From positions 1 through 64,000 of the forward strand of contig CALMYQ010000201.1 of assembly GCA_937873655.1 (NCBI GenBank): a stretch of DNA of 64,000 nt, written 5' to 3'. The stretch is from an uncultured Lewinella sp. Lineage in GTDB: Bacteria > Bacteroidota > Bacteroidia > Chitinophagales > Saprospiraceae. A program made the translations under genes and the position numbers. Below, in pieces: positions 55,432 to 63,794 of the stretch (positions are counted from its first letter, which is position 1; every line of letters begins with the position of its first letter). The notes beneath the pieces are model-generated. The model did no database searches. It was not told the origin of the DNA and was given only the letters and a program-made list of their open reading frames with translations.

Positions 55432-56262
55432 TTAGTTCTTGTTCTTCCGGCGCGAGATAATCAGGCGGTTGGAGCTCTTGGTCCTGCTCCGGGTCTTCTG
55501 GCCTTTGGCCATAATGCCGGTACGAGACCTGGGGTGCCCACCGGTTGCCCGTCCTTCGCCACCGCCCATCGGGTGGTCGACCGGGTTCATGGCAACACCG
55601 CGGTTTCGCGGTCTGCGGCCCAACCAGCGCTTGCGCCCGGCTTTACCCAGTGACTGGAGGCCGTGGTCGGGGTTGGAGGTAGCGCCGATGGTTGCCTTAC
55701 AGGTGAGCAGCACGCGGCGGACCTCACCGGAGGGCAATTTCACGACTGCGTACCGGTCTTCCCGGCCCATCATCACACCGTTGGTGCCGGCGCTCCTTGC
55801 CAGGGCGGCCCCTTTGCCGGGGGTCATCTCGATGGCATGGATGTCGGAGCCAAGGGGAATTTCCTTCAGGAACAAGGCGTTGCCGATATTGGGCGGCGCA
55901 CCTGCCCCGGAGAGGACTTTATCTCCTACTTTCAGGCCTTTGGGCGCCAGGATATAGCGCTTTTCCCCGTCTGTGTAGTCCAACAGGGCGATAAAAGCGG
56001 TTCTGTTCGGGTCGTATTCAATCGTTTTAACGATTGCGGGCACACCGTCCTTGTTCCGCTTCATGTCGATGATGCGATAACGGCGCTTGTGGCCGCCGCC
56101 CCGGTAACGCACGGTCATTTTACCTGCGTGGTTTCGACCACCGCTTTTTTTAATCGGTGCGAGGAGGCTTTTTTCGGGCTGGTCAGTCGTGACCTCGGCA
56201 TAAGCGTTCCCCAGGCGAAAACGGGTACCGGGAGTAATCGGATTAAATTTCTTTATAGCCAT
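55432..56262 (-). CDS. rplB: 50S ribosomal protein L2
   Basis: L2 (276 residues) is required for peptidyl transferase activity and subunit joining. The RPAIVKTIEYDPNRTAFIALL-like segment (IVKTIEYDPNRTAFIAL) and the C-terminal NPVDHPMGGGEGR around the essential His are intact. It is 14 bases from rplW. Confidence 0.97.
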   Translation of the reverse strand: MAIKKFNPITPGTRFRLGNAYAEVTTDQPEKSLLAPIKKSGGRNHAGKMTVRYRGGGHKRRYRIIDMKRNKDGVPAIVKTIEYDPNRTAFIALLDYTDGEKRYILAPKGLKVGDKVLSGAGAPPNIGNALFLKEIPLGSDIHAIEMTPGKGAALARSAGTNGVMMGREDRYAVVKLPSGEVRRVLLTCKATIGATSNPDHGLQSLGKAGRKRWLGRRPRNRGVAMNPVDHPMGGGEGRATGGHPRSRTGIMAKGQKTRSRTKSSNRLIISRRKNKN

Positions 56263-56276
56263 CGCTAAGAGACAAT

Positions 56277-56573
56277 TTAAAGTTCACCAAAGAAGTCAAT
56301 TTCTTCCCCTTGCGCCAAGGTGACAACCGCCTTTTTGAAAGAGGAAACACGGCCGCGGACCACGCTGGTACGGGTATTGCGATTTTTGGCTTTCGCCGGC
56401 ATCACAAGGGTATTGACGGATTCGACGTTCACCCCGTACATTGCTTCAATCGCCTTTTTGATTTCGATTTTGTTGGCCTTTTTGTCCACCACGAAGCTGT
56501 ACTGATTGACCTTTGAGGTCAGGCTTTCTGCTTTTTCCGTGATGAGGGGCCGGATTAAAATCGTCCTTGCCAT
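56277..56573 (-). CDS. rplW: 50S ribosomal protein L23
   Basis: L23 (98 residues) sits at the tunnel exit and docks SRP and trigger factor. ILIRPLITEKAESLTSKVNQ and IEIKKAIEAMYGVNVESVNT identify it. 34 bases after rplD. Confidence 0.96.
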   Translation of the reverse strand: MARTILIRPLITEKAESLTSKVNQYSFVVDKKANKIEIKKAIEAMYGVNVESVNTLVMPAKAKNRNTRTSVVRGRVSSFKKAVVTLAQGEEIDFFGEL

Positions 56574-56607
56574 GATATTTATGCTGTTTGCCGGACAGGG
56601 CCGGACA

Positions 56608-57237
56608 TTAACGATCTAGGTTTTCAATAATTTTCGAAACGGCGCTTTCGCTCAGCACCAGAGTGCCGCCGTTCATGATCTGATAGGTATTCAGATCGGC
56701 GGCGCGCACGACGGCTGCCCGTTGCAGGTTGCGGCAGGAGAGGTAGACCTCTTTTTCGTAATCTGCGGTAACGAGGAGGGATTTTTTATCCGTCAGTTGC
56801 AGGCTGCTCAGGATGGATTTGTAGGCTTTGGTTTTCGGCGCTTCGAAAGAAAAGTCTTCTACAACCACCAGTTGGCCGCCGGCTGCTTTGCTGGACAGGG
56901 CGGATTTACGCGCGAGGCGCTTCACTTTTTTGTTCAGCTGGATGCCGTAATCGCGCGGTTTGGGGCCGAATACGCGACCGCCGCCGCGGAACAACGGGTT
57001 ATTGATATCGCCTTTACGGGAGCCGCCGGTTCCTTTCTGGCGGTGCAACTTGCGGGTGGAACCGCTGAGTTCGCTGCGTTCCTTTGATTTATGGGTACCC
57101 TGACGCTGGTGGGCCAGGTATTGTTTAACGGACAGGTAAACGGCGTGCTCGTTGGGTTCTATGCCGAAAACGCTTTCCGGGAGATCGATTTCCCTTCCGG
57201 TGGATTGTCCTTGTATGTTGAGCACTTCGAGTTTCAT
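56608..57237 (-). CDS. rplD: 50S ribosomal protein L4
   Basis: L4 (209 residues) reaches into the exit tunnel and in many bacteria autoregulates the S10 operon. The loop KLHRQKGTGGSRKGDINNPL and the GGGRVFGPKPRDYG stretch are typical. 37 bases after rplC. Confidence 0.97.
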   Translation of the reverse strand: MKLEVLNIQGQSTGREIDLPESVFGIEPNEHAVYLSVKQYLAHQRQGTHKSKERSELSGSTRKLHRQKGTGGSRKGDINNPLFRGGGRVFGPKPRDYGIQLNKKVKRLARKSALSSKAAGGQLVVVEDFSFEAPKTKAYKSILSSLQLTDKKSLLVTADYEKEVYLSCRNLQRAAVVRAADLNTYQIMNGGTLVLSESAVSKIIENLDR

Positions 57238-57274
57238 CGCAGTTGGATTAAACTTTCAGCAAATGCTGAGATGA

Positions 57275-57901
57275 TTAAATCTTTTTTTCAAGGATAATGG
57301 TTGCTCCCTTATGCCCGGGGATAGCCCCTTTGACCAGGATCAGGTTTTGCTCAGGGAAAACCTTGAGGACGCGCAGGTTTTTGACCGTTACCTGCTGACC
57401 GCCATCGCGGCCTGCCATGCGCATGCCTTTGAATACCTTGGAAGGGAAAGAGGAGGCACCGATAGAGCCCGGCGCCCGGCCGCGGTTGTGCTGGCCGTGG
57501 GTCTGGTCGTTAACCCCGCTGAAGCCGTGGCGTTTGACAACGCCCTGGAAGCCTTTGCCTTTGGTGACGCCGATCGCATTGATGGTATCGCCTTCAGTAA
57601 AAACGTCTGCTACGTTGACTTCTTCGCCAAGGGCTTTGCCGATGCTGAAGTTGCGGAATTCAACGACTTTTCTTTTAGGCGTGGTGCCTGCTTTCTGGAA
57701 ATGGCCCAGGAGCGGCTGGGTTGTATTTTTTTCTTTGGCCTCGCCAAAGCCGAGCTGAACGGCAGAGTAGCCGTCGGTATCCTCGGTTTTTACCTGGGTG
57801 ACAACACAGGGGCCTGCTTCAACAACTGTGCAAGCCACATTCTTACCGGCACCGTCATAGATGCTGGTCATCCCGATTTTTTTACCAATTAATCCGTTCA
57901 T
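57275..57901 (-). CDS. rplC: 50S ribosomal protein L3
   Basis: L3 (208 residues) lies near the peptidyl transferase centre. I start at ATG 57901 (MNGLIGKKIGMTSIYDGAGK), the conserved L3 start; the frame further upstream to 57964 lacks conservation. The GKGFQGVVKRHGFSGVNDQT and GRAPGSIGASSFPSKVFKGM segments are conserved. 140 bases separate it from rpsJ. Confidence 0.97.
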   Translation of the reverse strand: MNGLIGKKIGMTSIYDGAGKNVACTVVEAGPCVVTQVKTEDTDGYSAVQLGFGEAKEKNTTQPLLGHFQKAGTTPKRKVVEFRNFSIGKALGEEVNVADVFTEGDTINAIGVTKGKGFQGVVKRHGFSGVNDQTHGQHNRGRAPGSIGASSFPSKVFKGMRMAGRDGGQQVTVKNLRVLKVFPEQNLILVKGAIPGHKGATIILEKKI

Positions 57902-58041
57902 CCTTGATGAATTTATATCAGCTTTCGCCTGACAGCCATGAAAAGGGTCATTGTCAAGGTACAAAGCGTTTGACGCGCCGGCCGCACGGTGCGGGACGGC
58001 AACAACCCTGTTTCAAACGGAAGCTGATCCGTTGATTAAGG

Positions 58042-58350
58042 TTACGTCAGTTTAACTTGAATGTCTACGCCGCTCGGCAGTTCCAATTTAGAAAGTGCAT
58101 CTACCGTTTTCTGGGTGGGCGTGTAGATCTCGATGAGGCGCTTGTGGGTACGCAACTGGAACTGCTCCCGAGACTTCTTATTGACGTGCGGTGAACGGAG
58201 CACGGTATAAATATTCTTCTCGGTGGGCAGCGGAATCGGTCCAGCTACAATAGCTCCACTGTTACGGACCGTTTTTACGATTTTCTCGGTAGATTTATCC
58301 ACCAGATTGTGATCATAAGAACGGAGTTTGATTCTGATCTTCTGATTCAT
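58042..58350 (-). CDS. rpsJ: 30S ribosomal protein S10
   Basis: S10 (102 residues) is part of the 30S head and, as NusE, acts in antitermination. MNQKIRIKLRSYDHNLVDKS, PIPLPTEKNIYTVLRSPHVN and FQLRTHKRLIEIYTPT are diagnostic. Directly downstream of fusA without tuf. The fusA-rpsJ gap contains an 11-bp hairpin at 58391-58433. Confidence 0.97.
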   Translation of the reverse strand: MNQKIRIKLRSYDHNLVDKSTEKIVKTVRNSGAIVAGPIPLPTEKNIYTVLRSPHVNKKSREQFQLRTHKRLIEIYTPTQKTVDALSKLELPSGVDIQVKLT

Positions 58351-58390
58351 GCCTTCAACGAATTATTATGTCAAATTTTTAGGTTGTTAA

Positions 58391-58433
58391 TCCAGGGGGA
58401 GCCTTGACGCTTTTGTCCCGGACTCCCCCTGGA
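58391..58433 (-). repeat. Hairpin between fusA and rpsJ
   Basis: TCCAGGGGGAG (58391-58401) pairs perfectly with CTCCCCCTGGA (58423-58433) across a 21-base loop. There is no T-run after it, so it may be an attenuator, processing site or stability element separating str and S10 genes. Confidence 0.7.
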
Positions 58434-58444
58434 CCTTATTTAAT

Positions 58445-60580
58445 TCAGGCTTTAACCAAGCCTTTTGCTTTTTCAATAACTTCCTTGGCGATACCTTCCG
58501 GCGCCGGGTTGTAGTGGGAGAACTCCATGCTGGAGCTGGCCCGGCCCGAGGTGATGGTTCGCAGGGAGGTGACATAGCCGAACATTTCTGCCAGGGGCAC
58601 TTCAGCCTGGATGGCTACGGCGCCGCCCGGGCGGGAATCCTGCCCTTTCGGCAAACCGCGGCGGCGGTTGAGGTCACCGATCACGGCGCCGACGTAATCA
58701 TCGGGCGTAACGACTTCCAGTTTCATGATCGGTTCCAGGATCACCGGCTTGGCTTTGGGCGCTGCGGCACGGAAGCCGTCTTTGGCGCAAAGTTCGAAGG
58801 CGATCGGTTTGGAGTCCACAGCGTGCATAGAACCGTCAAAAACGCGGACTTTCATGCTGTCGATATTGTAACCGGCCAGAATACCGCCGTCCATCATGGC
58901 TTTGAAACCATCCTGGATCGGCTTCATGTAGTTCTTATCGATAGAGCCGCCGACAATACCCCAGACGAACTGGAGTTTGAGTTTGCCGCTCTTGAAGTCT
59001 TCTGATTCGAGGAATTCCTTGTCGGCCGGGCCGAGTTCGAATTCCATATCGGCGAACAAACCGGCGCCACCGGACTGTTTCTTGAGGCGTTCGCGGTGGG
59101 TAACCATCTGGGTGAGGGTTTCCTTGTAGTTCACCTGCGGGGCGCCCTGGTTGACCTCGAGTTTGAACTCGCGGCGGAGGCGGTCGACGATGATTTCGAG
59201 GTGCAATTCGCCCATACCGCTGATAACGGTCTGGTTGGTATCTTCGTCGTAACGCACGCGGAAGGTCGGGTCCTCTTCAGCCAGTTTGGCGAGGGCCAGG
59301 CCCAGTTTATCCATATCTTTCTGGGATTTGGGTTCCACGGCTATACCGATAACCGGCTCGGGGAAGACCATACTTTCCAGAACGATGGGTTTGTCGAGTG
59401 CGCAAAGCGTATCACCGGTGCGGATGTCCTTAAAACCAACGGCTGCGGCGATATCGCCGGCTTCTACCCGGTCGATCGGGTTCTGCTTATTGGCGTGCAT
59501 CTGATACAAGCGCGAGATCCGTTCTTTGGAATCCGAACGCGTATTGAGCACATAGGAACCTGCATCCAGTGCGCCGGAATAGACGCGCATGAAAGCCAGA
59601 CGGCCTACATAGGGGTCGGTAGCGATCTTGAATGCGAGGGCTGCAAAGGGATCGTCAACGGATGGGCGGCGGATTTCTTCCGCTTCCGTATCCGGGTTGG
59701 TCCCTTTGACGGCGTCCACGTCCAGCGGAGAAGGCAGGAAAGCGCAAACTGCGTCGAGTACTGCCTGTACGCCTTTGTTTTTGAAGGCCGTACCGCACAT
59801 CATGGGTACGAATTTCATATCGCAAACCGCAGAGCGGATAGCGGCCCGCATTTCATCCGGAGAGATGGAATCGGGATCTTCGAAATATTTCTCCATGAGG
59901 GTCTCGTCGTATTCAGCGACGGCCTCAAGCAGTTTTTCGCGCCATTCGGCAACGGTTTCGACGAGGTCTTCCGGGGTTTCGATGACCTCATAGGTCATTC
60001 CCTGGTCGTGTTCGTTCCAAACGATTGCCTGGTTGGTGATCAGATCGACAACGCCTTTGAAGCGCTCTTCGGCGCCGATGGGCACCTGGAGCGGGATAGC
60101 GACGGAGCCGAGTTTTTCTTTCACGTCATTGACGACGGAAAAGAAGTCGGCGCCTGAGCGGTCCATTTTGTTGACGAAACCGATGCGGGGCACTTTATAG
60201 TTATCAGCCAGGCGCCAGTTGGTTTCCGACTGCGGCTCTACGCCACTGACGGCGCAGAAGAGGAACACCAGCCCGTCCAGAACGCGGAGGGAGCGGTTAA
60301 CCTCAACTGTGAAATCCACGTGGCCCGGAGTATCGATGATGTTAACGGTGTATTCCTGGTCTTTCCAACGCCAGCTGGTTTTGGTGGCGGCGGAGGTGAT
60401 GGTGATACCGCGTTCCTGTTCTTGCTCCATCCAGTCCATGGTAGCTGCGCCGTCGTGTACTTCGCCGATCTTGTGGCTAAGACCGGTATAATAGAGTACG
60501 CGCTCGGTTGTGGTCGTTTTACCGGCGTCGATGTGCGCCGCGATACCAATGTTTCTGGTGAATTTTAAATCCTTTGCCAT
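58445..60580 (-). CDS. fusA: Elongation factor G
   Basis: EF-G (711 residues) is the translocase GTPase. G1 is AHIDAGKTTTTE, the switch region GITITSAATKT, G3 DTPGHVDF and G4 NKMDRSGAD; domains II-V follow to the end with GYVTSLRTITSGRASSSMEF near the C-terminus. Length is normal. Order rpsL-rpsG-fusA-rpsJ lacks a tuf gene, which is common in Bacteroidota. Confidence 0.97.
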   Translation of the reverse strand: MAKDLKFTRNIGIAAHIDAGKTTTTERVLYYTGLSHKIGEVHDGAATMDWMEQEQERGITITSAATKTSWRWKDQEYTVNIIDTPGHVDFTVEVNRSLRVLDGLVFLFCAVSGVEPQSETNWRLADNYKVPRIGFVNKMDRSGADFFSVVNDVKEKLGSVAIPLQVPIGAEERFKGVVDLITNQAIVWNEHDQGMTYEVIETPEDLVETVAEWREKLLEAVAEYDETLMEKYFEDPDSISPDEMRAAIRSAVCDMKFVPMMCGTAFKNKGVQAVLDAVCAFLPSPLDVDAVKGTNPDTEAEEIRRPSVDDPFAALAFKIATDPYVGRLAFMRVYSGALDAGSYVLNTRSDSKERISRLYQMHANKQNPIDRVEAGDIAAAVGFKDIRTGDTLCALDKPIVLESMVFPEPVIGIAVEPKSQKDMDKLGLALAKLAEEDPTFRVRYDEDTNQTVISGMGELHLEIIVDRLRREFKLEVNQGAPQVNYKETLTQMVTHRERLKKQSGGAGLFADMEFELGPADKEFLESEDFKSGKLKLQFVWGIVGGSIDKNYMKPIQDGFKAMMDGGILAGYNIDSMKVRVFDGSMHAVDSKPIAFELCAKDGFRAAAPKAKPVILEPIMKLEVVTPDDYVGAVIGDLNRRRGLPKGQDSRPGGAVAIQAEVPLAEMFGYVTSLRTITSGRASSSMEFSHYNPAPEGIAKEVIEKAKGLVKA

Positions 60581-60620
60581 GATATTAATCCTTCACGGGA
60601 TTTATAAATACGAAATCAAA

Positions 60621-61088
60621 TTAAACACGGAAGTGAGCGAACGCGCGGTTGGATTCAGCCATTTTGTGGGTATCCTCCTTACGTTTGACTGCTGCGCCTT
60701 CGCCTTTGCTGGCTGCGATCACTTCGGCGGCCAGTTTTTCGGCCATTCCCTTGCCGCTGCGGGCGCGGGAGAAGCGGATCAGCCATTTCATCCCGATGGA
60801 AACCTTGCGTTTTGCGCGGATCTCGGTCGGGATCTGGAAGGTAGCGCCACCAATACGGCGGCTGCGAACCTCCACTTGAGGCATTACGTTGTTTAGGGCT
60901 TTTTTCCAGATGCCGTGTTCATCCTGAGCGGTGCGCTCTTTGACGATGTCCATTGCATCATAGAAAATACGGAAGGCGGTTCCTTTTTTGCCTTCCCACA
61001 TCATGTTGTTGACAAATTGGGTGACCATCGGATCCTGATAGCGAGGATCTGGTGCGATGAATCTCAATTTGGGTTTTCTTTTCCTCAT
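60621..61088 (-). CDS. rpsG: 30S ribosomal protein S7
   Basis: S7 (155 residues) nucleates the 30S head. The start is ATG 61088 (MRKRKPKLRFIAPDPRY); a TTG three codons upstream is a poorer start. The VRSRRIGGATFQIPTEIRAK and KLAAEVIAASKGEGAAVKRK segments are conserved. 40 bases before fusA. Confidence 0.97.
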   Translation of the reverse strand: MRKRKPKLRFIAPDPRYQDPMVTQFVNNMMWEGKKGTAFRIFYDAMDIVKERTAQDEHGIWKKALNNVMPQVEVRSRRIGGATFQIPTEIRAKRKVSIGMKWLIRFSRARSGKGMAEKLAAEVIAASKGEGAAVKRKEDTHKMAESNRAFAHFRV

Positions 61089-61140
61089 GGTTGTCAATTA
61101 GCGGTTTCGCCTGCCGGGGGCAGGTACCAAAACATAATTA

Positions 61141-61515
61141 TTATTTTTTAGGTCTCTTGGTTCCGTACCGGGAGCGGCTTTGTTTGCGATCGTTTACACC
61201 TGCCGTATCCAAAGCGCCGCGAACGATGGTGTAGCGAACACCGGGAAGGTCTTTCACCCTACCTCCGCGGATAAGCACGATGGAGTGCTCCTGGAGGTTG
61301 TGACCTTCGCCCGGAATGTAGGCGATCACCTCGATCTGGTTGGTCAGACGAACCTTAGCCACCTTGCGCAAGGCCGAGTTGGGTTTTTTCGGCGTAGTAG
61401 TGTATACACGGGTACATACGCCACGTTTCTGGGGGCATGCATCCAATGCGCGCGATTTGCTTTTTACTTCTACTTTCCGCCGCCCGTGGCGAACAAGCTG
61501 ATTAATGGTTGGCAT
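61141..61515 (-). CDS. rpsL: 30S ribosomal protein S12
   Basis: S12 (124 residues) sits in the decoding centre. MPTINQLVRHGRRKVEVKSK, the TPKKPNSALRKVAK motif with the streptomycin-contact lysine, and GGRVKDLPGVRY with the second lysine are wild type, so no streptomycin-resistance change is visible. It is the first gene of the block; rpoB/rpoC are not upstream, and the promoter at 61602-61631 precedes it. Confidence 0.97.
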   Translation of the reverse strand: MPTINQLVRHGRRKVEVKSKSRALDACPQKRGVCTRVYTTTPKKPNSALRKVAKVRLTNQIEVIAYIPGEGHNLQEHSIVLIRGGRVKDLPGVRYTIVRGALDTAGVNDRKQSRSRYGTKRPKK

Positions 61516-61601
61516 AATTTTTTCGATTAAAAACTCTTGTAAACCTTGCCTTTAAAGGGTTTTAACGGCGGCATAACATACCCCTCCCCGAAAAGCGAAT
61601 G

Positions 61602-61631
61602 CAAAGGTATAGCTTTTGATCCGAAAAACAA
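61602..61631 (-). promoter_or_regulatory. Promoter of the rpsL-rplQ block
   Basis: Minus-strand TTG (61631-61629) and TACCTTTG (61609-61602) are 19 bases apart, the typical Bacteroidota layout, giving a leader of about 85 bases before rpsL. The surrounding 285-base spacer shows nothing else; its left part lies against the M24 peptidase gene. Confidence 0.7.
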
Positions 61632-61800
61632 TGGCTGAATAAAAAAAATATTTGGTTTTGTTGCGGCCCGTCCCCCGTACTAAAAATTGTGCGGCCCGTC
61701 CCGGAAAACGGTATCAGAAATAAAGTTTGGCATTTACAAAAGATCGGACAATATTATTGCCGGATCTGCCGGGCAAAGTTGACGGTTGGAGGCCCAAAAA

Positions 61801-63144
61801 TCACTTTCCGGGCTCGTCGGCTGGTTTTGGGATGAGGAACAGCCTTGTTTGGCGTCCGTCAATATACCTGACCGAGCTGCCGTCAAAGAAGGCATCCTCT
61901 TCCATCATGATGCGGATCTCTTTTTTCCAGGCTTCGAGGAATACGGCTGTGTTCAGTTCGATGGAGTAAGCGGTATTGGGGTACATCGGGTAATCGCCGG
62001 TGTGGGGTACGCCGCCCTGTTGGTCCCACATTCCGATGGTTGGGCCAGCGGCATGCCCGTGGTAGCCGATCGGGTGGGTATAAATAGAAGGCTTAAGTCC
62101 TTCTTCCACGGCTTTTGCGCGGGCGGCGGCCAGTATCTCGTTGCCGGTGCGGCCCGGGCGGAATTCCTGTGTCAGGATATCCATCAGTCGGAGGCCTTTT
62201 CCAAAGGCGTTTTTCAGTTCATCCGGAGCATCCGTTTCATCTGGTTTCAGGATATAGGCGTTTTCCTGAGTATCCGTGTTCAGTCCGAGATAAGTGATGC
62301 CGAAGTCGACATGGATCAGATCGCCGGGCTGGATAACCTGTTCGTCCGGACGTTTGGAAAAAGCGCGCAGGTGGTCAAAGTTTTCGGGGTCGGCTCGTTG
62401 GATATCCACGGTGGGATGGAACCAGGTTTCGAGGCCCAGTCCGCGAATTCGCTCGCGAAACCACCAGACCAGATCCTCGGTCGTCGTAACGCCTGGTTGA
62501 ACGGCTTCATCCGAAAATCCCTCTCTTATGATTTCGTGGGCAATCCGAACGATTTGCTGATAGACCGTCATCTCTGCGGGGATGCGGGTTTCGAGCCAGC
62601 CAATCGCCAGTTTTTCGGCGGAGGTGACCCTGTTTTGCAAGTCCGGCGGGAGGACGGCCTTCAAGCGGTCGTAATGCCAGGATGAAATGCCATCTGCCAG
62701 ACCGAAGTGATCGGATCTGTCAACCGCGATCTTTTCAGGATTCCTTTCTGCGATGATCTCCGCCAGCCTTTGCCACTGATCGGGTTGCCGGTCGGGGTCC
62801 CAGGATTTTTTAAAGGTGTCCCCGATGTCATAACGGGCGCAGGCCAGGGTTTCGAGTTGCGAGCCGGTATCATAGATCACCAGCATGGTTGTCCGGCGGG
62901 CGGCAAGCCAAAGCGCGGGCAGCATGGTCTTGAGTACGGGATCTTCGTTGTATTCCCGGGAGATCAGCACCCACATATCGATATTTTCCCGTCGCATCAG
63001 GTCAGGCAGCACGCTGTGGATTTTTTCGGAGAGCCATTGATCGCGAACGGCGGCCTGGTCTCTGAGCGGGAGGATAAGGGGCATTTGTCCGAAAACGGGG
63101 AGGAATGCCAAAGCTGAAATGAGGACGGCGGTTAATTTTTTCAT
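61801..63144 (-). CDS. Secreted M24 family aminopeptidase (Xaa-Pro type)
   Basis: A 447-residue enzyme. ATG 63144 gives a signal peptide (MKKLTAVLISALAFLPVFGQ), suggesting periplasmic or exported location. The pita-bread metal site is complete: D in LIHVDFG, D in LNTDTQ, H in IGYHGHAAGP, and E in AYSIELNTAV and IRIMMEEDAFF. The family removes an N-terminal residue before proline; the exact specificity is not deducible. A longer frame to 63267 has no function. It precedes the ribosomal block and has no obvious operon partner. Confidence 0.88.
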   Translation of the reverse strand: MKKLTAVLISALAFLPVFGQMPLILPLRDQAAVRDQWLSEKIHSVLPDLMRRENIDMWVLISREYNEDPVLKTMLPALWLAARRTTMLVIYDTGSQLETLACARYDIGDTFKKSWDPDRQPDQWQRLAEIIAERNPEKIAVDRSDHFGLADGISSWHYDRLKAVLPPDLQNRVTSAEKLAIGWLETRIPAEMTVYQQIVRIAHEIIREGFSDEAVQPGVTTTEDLVWWFRERIRGLGLETWFHPTVDIQRADPENFDHLRAFSKRPDEQVIQPGDLIHVDFGITYLGLNTDTQENAYILKPDETDAPDELKNAFGKGLRLMDILTQEFRPGRTGNEILAAARAKAVEEGLKPSIYTHPIGYHGHAAGPTIGMWDQQGGVPHTGDYPMYPNTAYSIELNTAVFLEAWKKEIRIMMEEDAFFDGSSVRYIDGRQTRLFLIPKPADEPGK

Positions 63145-63210
63145 GTGGGAAATTTGTTTGGCGAAATTGCCGGATATCCGGCAGCCCGAGGAAATCCGGC
63201 GCCGGGGTAT

Positions 63211-63218
63211 TACTTTTG
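63211..63218 (+). promoter_or_regulatory. Candidate -7 box for the DinB-like gene
   Basis: TACTTTTG matches TAnnTTTG 23 bases before the start codon. No -33 TTG is seen at the expected distance. Confidence 0.4.
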
Positions 63219-63241
63219 CGAAATTATGAAAAAAGCCGACT

Positions 63242-63685
63242 ATGGAGATCAAAATGCACTTTACCAAAGTCCTCGGTTATCACCAATGGGCTAACGGCGT
63301 GTTCATAGATGCGCTGCTGGAGAACGGCGGAGCGGAGGAAATCCGCTTCATGAGCCATATTCTGAACGCACACCGCATCTGGCTGGAGCGGATCAACGGG
63401 CAACAAAAGCTATTTGACGCCTGGGCGGTGAGGCCCGTGCACGAATTAAGGGATTATGATGCCGAATTGAACCGGGCAACCCTTGAGGTTTTGGACCGTT
63501 GTGACCCCGAGGCTGCCATAGCGTATAAAAACAGCCGCGGAGAGGGTTTTGAAAATACGGTTTCCGAAATCCTTCAGCATGTTTTGAATCATTCGACCCA
63601 CCACCGGGCGCAGATTGCGATCCTGCTGCGGCAACGGGGGATTGCACCGCCGGCGTCGGATTATATTTTTTATTATCGGGGGTAG
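63242..63685 (+). CDS. DinB-like four-helix protein
   Basis: A 147-residue protein with the pattern of DinB-family metal-binding proteins: H in GYHQWANGVF, then MSHILNAHRIWLERI in the second helix, and LNHSTHHRAQIAILLRQRG with the His pair near the end. These histidines bind a metal in the family, which includes thiol transferases with bacillithiol or similar cofactors. The function is unknown. A second ATG (63254) would also fit. A TACTTTTG box precedes it. Confidence 0.82.
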   Translation: MEIKMHFTKVLGYHQWANGVFIDALLENGGAEEIRFMSHILNAHRIWLERINGQQKLFDAWAVRPVHELRDYDAELNRATLEVLDRCDPEAAIAYKNSRGEGFENTVSEILQHVLNHSTHHRAQIAILLRQRGIAPPASDYIFYYRG

Positions 63686-63691
63686 GATTTT

Positions 63692-63735
63692 TCGATTCCC
63701 CGATTCCTCGATTCCCCGATTCCTCGATTCTTGAG
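63692..63735. repeat. CGATTCCCCGATTCCT tandem block
   Basis: Words alternating CGATTCCCC and CGATTCCTC repeat in tandem and end in TTGAGG. They belong to the same word family as 8001-8088 and 42875-42910. The rest of the 63686-63794 spacer shows no other feature. Confidence 0.8.
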
Positions 63736-63794
63736 GATTGGTGTTTGCACACTTAAAATGAGAATCGGGCGTTTTGATCCAATAAAATGATGAA

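Noticed and set aside
58350..58445. tuf gene between fusA and rpsJ, and adk between secY and map
   Set aside because: Looked for because of common gene orders elsewhere; the gaps are too small (94 and 12 bases), so both genes must be located outside the window.
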